Of a stretch of DNA of 64,000 nt, positions 19,545 through 27,628 are shown in pieces. The stretch is taken from the NCBI GenBank assembly GCA_003075315.1, contig QDFQ01000001.1, positions 1,097,998 to 1,161,997 on the forward strand, given 5' to 3'. The notes under the pieces are model-generated. The model made no database searches, was not told the origin of the DNA, and saw only the letters and a list, made by a program, of their open reading frames with translations. Made by a program: the position numbers and the translations under genes. The stretch comes from Arthrobacter sp. TPD3018 (GTDB taxonomy: Bacteria > Pseudomonadota > Alphaproteobacteria > Sphingomonadales > Sphingomonadaceae). Every line of letters starts with the position of its first letter. Within the stretch, counting starts at the first letter, position 1.

Positions 19545-21167
19545 ATGATCCGCTGGCTCCCCCTCCTGTTGCTGACCGCCGCCACGACGGCGTCGGCCGA
19601 TCCCCGCGCGCCCATCCTGTCGCCGGCGCGGATCAAGGCCGATGTGAAGACGCTGAGCGCGGACGATTTTCACGGGCGCGGCCCGACCCAGCCGGGCGAG
19701 GCGGTAACGCTCGCCTTCCTCGAACGGCGCTTCGCCGCGCTGGGGCTGCGACCGGCGGGGGATGCGGGGTATCGCCAGACCGTCCCGCTGCTGCGCTGGA
19801 CGCGTGAGGCTGCCCGGTTCGACCTGTCGCTGGGCGGCAAGACCCAGTCGCTGCGGCCCGGCGTCGAGATCGCAGCATCGTCGCGCATCGTCGGGACGAC
19901 GACGCTGGATCGCGCGGGCGTCGTCTTCGTCGGCTATGGCGTGGTCGAACCGCGGCTCGGCTATGATCCGTATCGCGGCGTCGACGTGCGCGGGAAGGTG
20001 GTGGTTGCGCTCGCCGGCGATCCCGATGTCGAGGCGGGGCGCGATCTGGGCTTCGGCGGGCGTGCATCGAGCCCGGCGGCGCGAACCAAATTGGCCGAGG
20101 CGCAGAAGCATGGCGCCGCCGCCTTCTTCCAGATCCACGATACCTTCCCGTCGAGCTACCCCTGGCTGCAGCTCGCCAACAGCGATGCGGTGCCCGGCTA
20201 TGCGCTGGATACGGGCAGCGTTCCGCCGGCTTTCGGCATTCGTGGCACGTTGCGTAACGATATCGGCGTCGCGCTGCTGCGGCAGGGCGGCATCGATTAC
20301 GCCGCCGCCAAACGCGCGGCGCAGCGGGCGGACTTCCGCGGCATCGCGTTGAACGGCGTCGCCTTTTCGGCCGATGTCCGCACCAGCCTCGACCGGGCGG
20401 TCAGCCACAATATCGTGGGCATCCTGCCGGGCACCGATCCCGCTGCGGGCAGCATCCTCTACGGCGCGCATTGGGATGCCTATGGCGAGAATGCGTTCGA
20501 TCCGCCTGCCGACCGGATCCGCAACGGTGCGGTGGACAATGGCACGGGCACCGCGACCCTGCTGGAGATCGCACGCGCCTTCGCCGGGGCGCCGCGTCTG
20601 CGCCGTTCGGTCGTATTTGCGCTGTGGACCGCGGAGGAAAAGGGCCTGCTCGGCGCGAGCTGGTACGCCGATCGTCCCGCGCTGCCGCTGGCCACGACTG
20701 CGGCGCAGTTTAACCTCGACCCGCATGTTGTGCTGGGGCGGACGCGCGACCTGGAGCTGATCGGGGTCGGCCGTACGCCGCTGGAGCAGGACCTTGCCCG
20801 CGTCGCGGCGGCGCAGGGGCTGCGGATCGTGCCGGAGGAGAATACCGAGGCGGGCTGGTATTACCGATCCGACCATTATGCCTTCGCGCAGAAGGGCGTG
20901 CCGGGCGTCTATTTCCGCGCGGGACGCGATCTGGTGCGCGGGGGTGCCGCTGCGGGCGAGCGGGAGCGGGCGCGCTACAATGCCGAATGCTACCACCAGA
21001 CCTGCGACGCGTTCAAACCGGGCTGGGACATGACCGGCGCGGCGCAGGAGGGCAGCGTCGCCTATGCACTGGGGCGCGAAATCGCGGCCGGCTCGACATG
21101 GCCGACGTGGAATGCCTCCGAGCCGTTCGCCGCCGAACGTGCGAAGAGTGACGCGGCGCGCCACTGA
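19545..21167 (+). CDS. Secreted M28-family metallopeptidase
   Basis: A 540-residue exported peptidase. A signal peptide (MIRWLPLLLLTAATTASA) is followed by a PA-type domain insertion (about residues 110-260) and the M28 zinc peptidase core. Metal ligands are recognisable in YGAHWDAYGE (His, near residue 310), GAVDNGTGTATLLE (Asp), WTAEEKGLLGASWY (Glu), and the late SDHYAFAQKGVP (His). M28 enzymes are mostly aminopeptidases or Glu-carboxypeptidases; which one cannot be told here. The upstream frame is open but noncoding, and the ATG was set by the signal peptide. Confidence 0.87.
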   Translation: MIRWLPLLLLTAATTASADPRAPILSPARIKADVKTLSADDFHGRGPTQPGEAVTLAFLERRFAALGLRPAGDAGYRQTVPLLRWTREAARFDLSLGGKTQSLRPGVEIAASSRIVGTTTLDRAGVVFVGYGVVEPRLGYDPYRGVDVRGKVVVALAGDPDVEAGRDLGFGGRASSPAARTKLAEAQKHGAAAFFQIHDTFPSSYPWLQLANSDAVPGYALDTGSVPPAFGIRGTLRNDIGVALLRQGGIDYAAAKRAAQRADFRGIALNGVAFSADVRTSLDRAVSHNIVGILPGTDPAAGSILYGAHWDAYGENAFDPPADRIRNGAVDNGTGTATLLEIARAFAGAPRLRRSVVFALWTAEEKGLLGASWYADRPALPLATTAAQFNLDPHVVLGRTRDLELIGVGRTPLEQDLARVAAAQGLRIVPEENTEAGWYYRSDHYAFAQKGVPGVYFRAGRDLVRGGAAAGERERARYNAECYHQTCDAFKPGWDMTGAAQEGSVAYALGREIAAGSTWPTWNASEPFAAERAKSDAARH

Positions 21168-21175
21168 CGCGCCGC
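21153..21175. terminator. Hairpin enclosing the M28 peptidase stop codon
   Basis: A perfect 8-bp stem, GCGGCGCG (21153-21160) with CGCGCCGC (21168-21175), has the TGA stop inside its 7-base loop. It sits between two convergent genes and may serve both strands; no T-run follows. Confidence 0.45.
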
Positions 21176-21206
21176 ATCGCTGTCCGGCTCCGGCCGGCAT
21201 TTCCGG

Positions 21207-22586
21207 TTAGAATGCGCCGTGTGCGCGGAATGCGAACACGTTGGCTGGCCCGCGATCCCGATTGTAGCCGGGATCGGCGATGAACTGATAATCGACGGTC
21301 AAGTCTACGCCTCGCGCAGCGGCCACTTTGTAATAGGCCTCGCCGATCTGCTCGGCACCGGCGTTCGGCAGGCGGCCGTCCCCGACGAGGACGCCAAGGC
21401 CCCCGGCGTGGAGATAGCGTTGATGTTCGCGGCTGATCGCGTTGACGATGAGGACCGCCCCCAGCGTATCGCCGCCTCGTCGCCAACCGGCACCGCGCAG
21501 CGACAGCCCGGCCTGCGCCGTCCGGTCGATATCGGTGAAGTCATAGGGCTCGACCTGACCGTCCGCGATGCCGGCGCGGGCGAAGACGCCGAGCGTGTCG
21601 GTCGCGGCCTGTTCGACGTTGATGCCGATACCCGCCCGCGTGCGACGGCTGCGCACCAGGCCCGTATCGGCGGCGTCGCCGGTCCGGGCCGCCAGCGCCA
21701 GCGCTTCGTCGAAGCGCCCGAACCGGCCGCGGTTGCGGAAGACCGTGACGCGCACCGCGCCGGGGCGGCCGGCCAGCTGATGGCGATGCTCCACCTCGGC
21801 ATCGAGCTGATACTGGCCGAAGCCGGTCTCCAGCGTCTCGCCGTTGGGCACTTTAGACAGGTTGAAGGCGCCCAGGCGCAGCGTCCATGCGGCCCGATAC
21901 CATTCGGCGGCGATGCCGGTGCTGTAGCCCCAGGCGTCGGCGGCATAATCGAAGCTGCCCGCATCGACTGCCGACCAGTTGAGGAAGTCGGCGCGTGGAT
22001 CATGGGCGTAGATGTTGGTGTCGAACACGTCGCCGACGCCGAACTTGCCGATGGTCAGCACCAGACGATCGGCGGTGCGCGATCCGGCGAGCTGGTTGGC
22101 GACGCCGGCCACCGCCTCGCGCGCGCCGCCCAGGTCGATGGTCTGGCGCAGGAAGAGCCGTTGCAGGCGGGTGTAGGGTTCGTTGCGACCGACCTTATAG
22201 GCTTCCGCGCTCGGGAAACCGGCGACCCCGAGCGTATTGGACAGTCCGAAGCCCTGGTCGATCTCGGGGTTCACCCACAGCTCGCCGCCCGCCCATGGCC
22301 GTACGCCGGCGTACAGCGTGACGTCGACGGTTTCCTTCGCCTGACGGGGCGTCAGGCTGTTGGCGCCGGCATAGGGCGAGGTGAAGCCGGGGGTGGCTTG
22401 CAGGACGAACGTCGCCTGCCCGTGGACCGCGTGCCGCTGATCGTCCGGCATCGCGTCGGGCGCGATCGGCGTGGCGGGCGCGGTGACAGCCGGCGCGCGG
22501 TCCTGGACGGTCTGCGCCGCAGCGGGCGCGTGCGGGATGAGGCCGGCGAGCGCGCAGGCGCCCGCCAGGGGGGAAAGCCGGGTCAT
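21207..22586 (-). CDS. OprB-family outer-membrane porin
   Basis: A 459-residue outer-membrane beta-barrel with a signal peptide ending near AAA-Q (residues 1-24). The carbohydrate-selective porin family is indicated by WVNPEIDQGFGLSNTLGVAG, QRLFLRQTIDLGG, and the C-terminal DYQFIADPGYNRDRGP pattern ending in a terminal phenylalanine. OprB porins usually pass sugars, but this gene lies only 25 bp downstream of an NRAMP metal transporter on the same strand, opposite a metal-sensor gene. That suggests a diffusion role for metal or metal chelates, comparable in logic to MnoP in Bradyrhizobium (inference). Confidence 0.85.
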   Translation of the reverse strand: MTRLSPLAGACALAGLIPHAPAAAQTVQDRAPAVTAPATPIAPDAMPDDQRHAVHGQATFVLQATPGFTSPYAGANSLTPRQAKETVDVTLYAGVRPWAGGELWVNPEIDQGFGLSNTLGVAGFPSAEAYKVGRNEPYTRLQRLFLRQTIDLGGAREAVAGVANQLAGSRTADRLVLTIGKFGVGDVFDTNIYAHDPRADFLNWSAVDAGSFDYAADAWGYSTGIAAEWYRAAWTLRLGAFNLSKVPNGETLETGFGQYQLDAEVEHRHQLAGRPGAVRVTVFRNRGRFGRFDEALALAARTGDAADTGLVRSRRTRAGIGINVEQAATDTLGVFARAGIADGQVEPYDFTDIDRTAQAGLSLRGAGWRRGGDTLGAVLIVNAISREHQRYLHAGGLGVLVGDGRLPNAGAEQIGEAYYKVAAARGVDLTVDYQFIADPGYNRDRGPANVFAFRAHGAF

Positions 22587-22611
22587 GATAAGTCCCCTTG
22601 GACGGTGCCGG

Positions 22612-24267
22612 TTACAGCTGTTGTGTCAGCGCGAGGTGGATGATGCGGACGAGCACGAAGCCGCCGGCGACGACGAGGTAGAGCCGCAGGATGCTGAGCC
22701 AGGCTTTCTCGCCCCGGCCGAGGACGGCGGGCGCCAGGGTATCGAGCGGTGGCATCCGCCAGTCGGCACGGCCGCGACGATCGATCGCCTCTGCCGTTCC
22801 GCCGGTCAGCACGCGCAGGCCGACCCAGCCGATCAGCGCCAGCGCCGATCCCCCGCCGAGGATCCACAGCATCGCTGCCGCGCCGATAGTCGGGAACAGC
22901 ACCGAAGCGGTCAGAATCACCGACAGCAGGACGAGGACGGCGATCACCGCACCGGTGAACAGGTTCAGCCAGCGCCCGTTGCGCCATGGCCCCAGCACCG
23001 CCGTGTCGTTGCACAGCAGCAGCAGGAACACGGTCGCGCTGGGCAGCAGCACGCCCGCCAACGACTGCACCGCATTGGTCAGCAGACCCAGCGGCGTGCC
23101 CGGGATCAGCACCAGCGTCGCCGCGACCGCGATCAGCCCGGCAAAGACGAGGTAGAAGGGGATCGATTCCTTCGGCGAACGGTGCAGCGAATGCCGGATG
23201 CCGAACGTGTCGCCGATGGCATAGGCCGTGCTGAGCGACACCGCCGCCGCGCCGATGATCGAGGCATCGATCAGCGCAATGGCGAACAGGATGCCCATCA
23301 GCCGACCGGCATGCGCCTCGATCCCGCGTGCGATCGCGCCGGCATCGGTGAAGTGGCCGACGCCCGCGGTGCCAGCGAACGCGGCGGCGGTGAAGGCCAT
23401 CATCGCGACCGCCCCGACGATCACGACGGCGATGCCGACCCACAGATCAATCCGGCTATACGCCATGAAGCGCGGCCCGATCCGCTTGTCGATCAGATAG
23501 CTCTGCTGGAAGAACAGCTGCCAGGGCGCGACGGTGGTGCCGACGATCGCGATGATCAGGAGCATGACGTCGGCGAGATGCACGCCCGCGGGCATGCGCG
23601 GCACGACCATGTCGCGTGCGATCTGCCCGGCCGGCGGGTGGATCGCGACGGCGATCGGGATGAGCAACAGCGAGCCGAACACCAGCACCATCATGAAGCG
23701 TTCGAACCGGCGGAAGCTGCCCGTGCTGGCGGCGGCGACGATCAGGATCGACGCGATCGCCACGCCGGCAAGCCGCGGCACGCCGAGATAGTCGAGGCCG
23801 AGCGCGATGCCGATGAATTCGGTGACGATGGTCAGGGCATTGAGCAGGAACAGGTCGATGACGCTGAACGCCCCCCAGAACCGGCCGAAGCGCTGGAAGA
23901 TCAGCCGTGCATGGCCGACCCCGGTCACCGCGCCGAGGCGAAGCACCATTTCCTGGTTCACATAGATAACGGGGACGAGCAGCAGCAGCGTCCACAACAG
24001 GCTGGTGCCGTAATTCTGGCCGGCTTCGGTATAGGTGCCGAACGCGCCGGCATCATTGTCGCCGACCATGACGATCAGGCCGGGGCCGACGATCGCGGCC
24101 AGCGTCAGCAAACGGCGCCGCCAGCCACGGCGCGCGCCGGTGTCGGTTTCGGCGATGGTGCCGAACGCACCGATGATGTCGCCCGTATGGGCGCTGTCGA
24201 GATGAGCGGTGGCGCGCGGCTGGCGCGCACCGCCGGGGCCGGTCAGGGCCAAGGCATGCAAGGTCAT
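22612..24267 (-). CDS. NRAMP-related divalent metal transporter with altered binding site
   Basis: A 551-residue inner-membrane transporter of the NRAMP fold with about 11 hydrophobic segments and a 45-residue cytoplasmic N-terminus. In TM1 the canonical DPGN motif after GPG reads DAGA (GPGLIVMVGDNDAGAFG): the aspartate is kept, the asparagine lost. In TM6 the canonical MPHN stretch reads APWQ, so the metal-binding methionine is alanine. Such replacements resemble the NRAMP-related magnesium transporters rather than Mn/Fe importers. The ATG is preceded by GCGGAG. It is followed by the OprB porin and preceded by two small ORFs. Confidence 0.85.
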   Translation of the reverse strand: MTLHALALTGPGGARQPRATAHLDSAHTGDIIGAFGTIAETDTGARRGWRRRLLTLAAIVGPGLIVMVGDNDAGAFGTYTEAGQNYGTSLLWTLLLLVPVIYVNQEMVLRLGAVTGVGHARLIFQRFGRFWGAFSVIDLFLLNALTIVTEFIGIALGLDYLGVPRLAGVAIASILIVAAASTGSFRRFERFMMVLVFGSLLLIPIAVAIHPPAGQIARDMVVPRMPAGVHLADVMLLIIAIVGTTVAPWQLFFQQSYLIDKRIGPRFMAYSRIDLWVGIAVVIVGAVAMMAFTAAAFAGTAGVGHFTDAGAIARGIEAHAGRLMGILFAIALIDASIIGAAAVSLSTAYAIGDTFGIRHSLHRSPKESIPFYLVFAGLIAVAATLVLIPGTPLGLLTNAVQSLAGVLLPSATVFLLLLCNDTAVLGPWRNGRWLNLFTGAVIAVLVLLSVILTASVLFPTIGAAAMLWILGGGSALALIGWVGLRVLTGGTAEAIDRRGRADWRMPPLDTLAPAVLGRGEKAWLSILRLYLVVAGGFVLVRIIHLALTQQL

Positions 24268-24282
24268 GGCACGAACTCCGCG
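24268..24282 (-). repeat. 15-bp direct repeat, copy covering the NRAMP ribosome-binding site
   Basis: On the minus strand CGCGGAGTTCGTGCC ends immediately before the NRAMP ATG and contains its GGAG ribosome-binding sequence. An identical copy lies at 24527-24541 inside the 3' end of a small ORF. Confidence 0.7.
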
Positions 24283-24312
24283 TGCGGGTAATCTTTGAGG
24301 GGTGCGGGCAGA

Positions 24313-24462
24313 TCAGGCGGCGCGTGACGCCGCCACGCTTCGCCGCGTGCTACCGTCCTCGGTCAAAACGGGACGGGACGCGGCGAGGCGGATGCGCCGG
24401 CTGAATGCTTCGACGCGGGTGTTTTCCACGTGCCGTTCGACACGCGCGACATAGATGGTCAT
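24313..24462 (-). CDS. Small hypothetical ORF upstream of the NRAMP gene (49 aa)
   Basis: A 49-codon ORF starting MTIYVARVERHVENTR and ending SVAASRAA, strongly basic, with no membrane segment or recognised motif. The ATG has a near-perfect ribosome-binding site, AAGGAGG, 6 bases upstream, the best in the region. It ends 45 bp before the NRAMP start and reads in the same direction, so it could be a leader peptide or a small regulatory protein of the metal operon. It is not recognised from any family I know. Confidence 0.55.
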   Translation of the reverse strand: MTIYVARVERHVENTRVEAFSRRIRLAASRPVLTEDGSTRRSVAASRAA

Positions 24463-24516
24463 TTGCGACCTCCTTGGTTCCGGTGGCTGTCCGGTCCAGG
24501 AGATCGCGGCACCGCA

Positions 24517-24627
24517 TCAGGCGGTGGGCACGAACTCCGCGACCGGTTCACGTCCGGCGATGCCGTTCAGGGGAGCAAAGCTCCTACTGTCGCCCTCGCT
24601 GGACATGGGGGTAGATCGAGGGTTCAT
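24517..24627 (-). CDS. Small hypothetical ORF, first of the metal operon leader (36 aa)
   Basis: A 36-codon ORF beginning MNPRSTPMSSEG, preceded by AAGGA 5 bases before the ATG. Its last codons contain the same 15 bases that form the NRAMP ribosome-binding region. It lies between the palindromic operator candidate and the 49-codon ORF, all reading leftward. No family is recognised; it may be a translated leader rather than a functional protein. Confidence 0.4.
   Translation of the reverse strand: MNPRSTPMSSEGDSRSFAPLNGIAGREPVAEFVPTA
24527..24541 (-). repeat. 15-bp direct repeat, copy inside the small leader ORF
   Basis: Second copy of CGCGGAGTTCGTGCC (minus strand), identical to the copy at the NRAMP ribosome-binding site 259 bp away. 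Here it encodes the end of the 36-codon ORF. Confidence 0.7.
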
Positions 24628-24700
24628 TACAGTCCTTGCCTTCGGCGCACCGACGCGCGCCGTGGGATCGAGTCGCGACCGCCGCGACCGATGGCGCCAG

Positions 24701-24717
24701 ATACCCATCCGGGGTAT
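24701..24717. promoter_or_regulatory. Palindromic operator candidate for the RcnR-type sensor
   Basis: ATACCCATCCGGGGTAT: 6-bp inverted arms ATACCC/GGGTAT around a G/C-rich centre, the architecture of CsoR/RcnR/FrmR-family operators. It sits 28 bp upstream of the sensor ATG and 73 bp upstream of the divergent small ORF, so one site could control both transcription units. Confidence 0.65.
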
Positions 24718-24745
24718 AGGATCAAGCCCTAAAACCGGAGCAGGC

Positions 24746-25024
24746 ATGAGCCACGTCGAAAAAGAGAAAAAGAAACTGCTGAACCGCCTGAAGCGGATGC
24801 GCGGACAGATCGAAGCGATCGAACGCGCGGTGGAAGAGGATCGCGAATGCGCCCGCGTGTTGCAGCAGGCGACGGCCTGCCGCGGGGCGCTCGACGGCTT
24901 CATCGCCGAGGTGATCGAGGACCATATCCGCGAGCATCTGGTCGACCCGGCATCGCCACCCGACAGCCCCCAGCGCGCTGCGGCCGACGAGCTGGTCGAG
25001 ATCGTTCACGCCTATCTGACGTAA
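24746..25024 (+). CDS. CsoR/RcnR-family metal-sensing repressor
   Basis: A 92-residue all-helical repressor. Residues His3, Cys35, His60 and His64 are all present, exactly the positions I know as the Ni/Co ligands of Escherichia coli RcnR; the related formaldehyde sensor FrmR lacks His64. This argues for Ni/Co-type sensing, with formaldehyde sensing as the alternative. The ATG follows GGAG by 6 bases. The gene is divergent from the NRAMP-porin operon, and the palindrome between them is the expected binding site. Confidence 0.82.
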   Translation: MSHVEKEKKKLLNRLKRMRGQIEAIERAVEEDRECARVLQQATACRGALDGFIAEVIEDHIREHLVDPASPPDSPQRAAADELVEIVHAYLT

Positions 25025-25093
25025 CCGGCGTTCGGCGCGGCGACGCTGGATGCGCGCGCGTGACCGGGGCGAGATATGAAGCAGCCCCGCCGA

Positions 25094-25120
25094 TCCGGTG
25101 ACAGACGTGCTGCCACCGGA
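25094..25120. terminator. Bidirectional terminator-like hairpin
   Basis: Arms TCCGGTGACAG (25094-25104) and CTGCCACCGGA (25110-25120) pair at 10 of 11 positions around a 5-base loop. It lies between the convergent metal-sensor and PRISE reductase genes. No T-run is seen. Confidence 0.5.
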
Positions 25121-25169
25121 CCATGGCGGGAACCAGGACATGTGACGCTGGCCGGCTAGTCAGCCGTCA

Positions 25170-26231
25170 TCATGGGATCAGCCGGTCGGCACGCAGGCGC
25201 TCGAAGAGGGCGAAGAAGGCATCGTCGGTCGCCTGGTATCCGGTGAACCCCAGCCGACGGCTCTTGCTCATATCGGTGACCACCTCGATCGGACGGCCGA
25301 GGTCGGCATCGGTGTGCCAAGGGGAGGCGAGACGGCCGAGGTCTGGCTCGGCCAGCCGTTCACGCGTCGCGATCTCGCGCCATAGCGCGGCGTCGTTTGC
25401 CATCTGCTGTTCGAGCGGGCGCACGATGCCGTCGAACGGCACAGCCTCGATGCCGAACCAGTCGGCGATCCGGTGCCACATCCACTGCCAGCGAAAGACG
25501 TCGCCATTGACGACGTTGAATGCCTCGTTGTGCGCCGCCTCGGTGTCCGCCGCCCAAATGAGGTGGCGGGCGAGCTGCCGCGCATCGGTCATGTCGGTGA
25601 GGCCCGACCATTGCGCCGCCGAGCCGGGAAACGTGAACGGCCGGCCCGTTTCGCGGCACAGTGTCGCGTAAACGGCGAGGGTCGTGCCCATATTCATGGC
25701 ATTGCCGACGGCGAGACCGATCACGGTATGCGGGCGGTGGACACTCCAGGTGAAGCCATCGCGCGCGGCGGCGGCGAACACTTCGTCCTCCTGTGCATAA
25801 TAGAAGTTCTCGACGTCGAGTCGTCCTTGGTCCTCGCGGAACGGCGTTTGCGGCAGCGTGCCCTGCCCATAGGCCTCGAACGGCCCGAGATAGTGTTTCA
25901 GACCGGTGACCAACGCGACATGGCGCGCGGCCGTCGGCTTGGTCAGGCCGTCGAGGAGGTTGCGCACCATGGCCGCATTGACGCGGATGTTTTCGGCCTC
26001 GCTGTCCTGCCGCAACCATGTCGTGATGAAGACGGCGTCGGGCGCGAGGGCGCGTAGCGCCGCTGCGGTGGCGCTTGCGTCCAGCAGATCCGCCGCGACC
26101 GGCTGCACGCCTGCCTGGCTAGACGGACGCCGGGCGAGGCCATGGACCGTCCAGCCCTGTTCGACCAACAGGTCTGCCGTCGCGCTGCCGACGATCCCGC
26201 TCGCGCCAACCACCAATGCCGTCTTCGCCAT
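25170..26231 (-). CDS. PRISE-type short-chain dehydrogenase/reductase
   Basis: A 353-residue atypical SDR. It has the Rossmann motif GASGIVGS at residues 9-16, a lysine in TGLKHYLGPFE, and NFYYAQED, the signature of the progesterone 5-beta-reductase/iridoid synthase-like (PRISE) enzymes, whose catalytic tyrosine lies in that motif. These NADPH enzymes reduce activated C=C bonds of enones; the natural substrate in bacteria is unknown. AAGGAG lies 6 bases before the ATG. The divergent HxlR-type regulator 91 bp away is its probable controller. Confidence 0.85.
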   Translation of the reverse strand: MAKTALVVGASGIVGSATADLLVEQGWTVHGLARRPSSQAGVQPVAADLLDASATAAALRALAPDAVFITTWLRQDSEAENIRVNAAMVRNLLDGLTKPTAARHVALVTGLKHYLGPFEAYGQGTLPQTPFREDQGRLDVENFYYAQEDEVFAAAARDGFTWSVHRPHTVIGLAVGNAMNMGTTLAVYATLCRETGRPFTFPGSAAQWSGLTDMTDARQLARHLIWAADTEAAHNEAFNVVNGDVFRWQWMWHRIADWFGIEAVPFDGIVRPLEQQMANDAALWREIATRERLAEPDLGRLASPWHTDADLGRPIEVVTDMSKSRRLGFTGYQATDDAFFALFERLRADRLIP

Positions 26232-26322
26232 AGCTATCTCCTTGTCACGCGGAAGCTAGGCACGGCCCCGACACGCTTCTAGACGGCACCATTCGCGTCC
26301 CCAGGCACCAGGAGGTAACCAC

Positions 26323-26703
26323 ATGCAACCGGGAACGCCCGATGAGGAATGGCGCGAGGATTGCGCGCCGCGCCGCGTGTTGGAGCTGTTCGCGACCAAG
26401 TGGACCAGCATGGTGCTTCACACGCTGTCTGCCCGTCTTGGCGGCGCCGCGCGCACCGGTGTGCTTCACCGAAACCTGCCCGGCATATCGAAGAAGATGC
26501 TGACCCAGACCCTGCGCGATCTGGAGGCGAGCGGATTGCTGAGCCGGCATGTGCAGAGCGCCATACCGCCTGCCGTCGAATATCGCCTGACGGCGCTCGG
26601 CCGGCGCTTCGTGGAGCCGGTCGAGCTGCTCTATGCCTGGGGGCGGGACAATGCCGACGCGTTGGACGCGCTGCATCCTCGTGCGACGTCACGCCGGGCG
26701 TGA
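26323..26703 (+). CDS. HxlR-family transcriptional regulator
   Basis: A 126-residue winged helix-turn-helix protein of HxlR type, with the early cysteine in EDCAPRRVLELFATKW, the typical LHRNLPGISKKMLTQTLRDLEASGL core and EYRLTALGRRF wing. Several HxlR proteins sense electrophiles or quinones through that N-terminal cysteine. AGGAGG lies 7 bases before the ATG. Placement opposite the PRISE enone reductase fits a redox or electrophile-responsive switch. Confidence 0.88.
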   Translation: MQPGTPDEEWREDCAPRRVLELFATKWTSMVLHTLSARLGGAARTGVLHRNLPGISKKMLTQTLRDLEASGLLSRHVQSAIPPAVEYRLTALGRRFVEPVELLYAWGRDNADALDALHPRATSRRA

Positions 26704-26846
26704 CGGATGCGACGACCGGCTTTCGGGAATGGGACGGTCGGCGCAGACGCGACGAGATGCGTACGAAGACAGTGGTGTCGCCCGGTCATGTCCCGTACAC
26801 TCGAGAAAACGTACCCGACCACGGGTGGTTAGGATTGAGGTGTGCC

Positions 26847-26999
26847 GTGGACAAATGCAGCATGCAAAAGGCGTTCGAGCACCTCGAGGCTGCGATGACC
26901 ATTTTGGATGCGGAGGGGCAGACCGCCGCTGCGGCGCAGCTGGATCATGTGATGCAGATGATTCAGGCGAGCATCGCCGCAGCATCGGGCGCGTTATAA
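26847..26999 (+). CDS. Small hypothetical protein (50 aa)
   Basis: A 50-codon ORF with a GTG start (VDKCSMQKAFEHL as written, Met in the protein) preceded by GAGG 6 bases upstream. The predicted protein is helical and ends QMIQASIAAASGAL. An internal ATG 15 bases later is an alternative start. Its 3' end overlaps the convergent PAS-wHTH gene by 37 bp, which weakens the case. No family is recognised. Confidence 0.4.
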   Translation: MDKCSMQKAFEHLEAAMTILDAEGQTAAAAQLDHVMQMIQASIAAASGAL

Positions 27000-27628
27000 A
27001 CCGTTGCTAACATCGTCTCGACCCGCTCCAGACCCGATCGCGTCAAGAGGAGGTCGAACGTTGGGTTTCCATCCTCCTCGATGATCCCGCGCTGTTGCAG
27101 CACTTTGACCCACCGCTGGGCGGTCGAGGGCGCGATGGTCGCATACGCCGCGATCTCGTCGATGCCGATGCTGCGGCCCTCCGCTTCCGCCAGATAGATG
27201 CCGATCAGGAGCGACCCGATCGGATCGGTGCTGAGGTCGGCACCGAACAGCCTGACGCGCATCTCGTGGACATGGCGGATGCTGAGTGCGGCCGCCCATA
27301 GCCGCGCCGGCGGCAATTGCCGCCCGTTATCCCGCCAAAACAGGGTCGCGATGAGGCGATCGGGGTCCGAGAAGCGTGTGACGAGCAGATTGGCCGCGAT
27401 CGTCGTGCCATCCGGGCGCAGATAGCGTTTTTGGAACCGGAGCGGAGCGGCGCCGTCTTCCAGCATCGCGAGCATGTCGACGCTGCGCTGCAAATCGCGG
27501 GGGTCCGTGATCTCACGGAACGAGATTCCGATGACATCGCTTTCACGGCGCTTGAGCAGATCCAGAAATGCCTGGTCGGCTTGAAGGATGACCCCGTCAA
27601 GTGAAGACACGCAATGTGCAGCCGGCAT
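26963..27628 (-). CDS. PAS-domain winged-helix regulator
   Basis: A 221-residue cytoplasmic protein. Residues 5-100 form a PAS domain (SSLDGVILQADQAFLDLL, KRYLRPDGTTIAANLLVTRF). Residues about 125-215 form a MarR-like winged helix with ISLA-type helix GIDEIAAYATIAPSTAQRWVKVLQQRGIIEE (across 155-187). This is a one-component sensor-regulator, with the ligand of the PAS domain unknown. It reads leftward away from a 365-bp noncoding interval and could act on the neighbouring HWE kinase locus (inference). Confidence 0.75.
   Translation of the reverse strand: MPAAHCVSSLDGVILQADQAFLDLLKRRESDVIGISFREITDPRDLQRSVDMLAMLEDGAAPLRFQKRYLRPDGTTIAANLLVTRFSDPDRLIATLFWRDNGRQLPPARLWAAALSIRHVHEMRVRLFGADLSTDPIGSLLIGIYLAEAEGRSIGIDEIAAYATIAPSTAQRWVKVLQQRGIIEEDGNPTFDLLLTRSGLERVETMLATVYNAPDAAAMLA

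Noticed and set aside
19407..21200. A 597-codon open frame antisense to the M28 peptidase
   Set aside because: No signal, fold or motif, and the sense strand has all M28 metal ligands.
24517..24719. A manganese (yybP-ykoY) riboswitch in the NRAMP leader
   Set aside because: The short hairpin GGAGCTTTGCTCC and a GGGGAG on the other strand caught attention, but the conserved paired-loop arrangement is not present on the NRAMP-sense strand.
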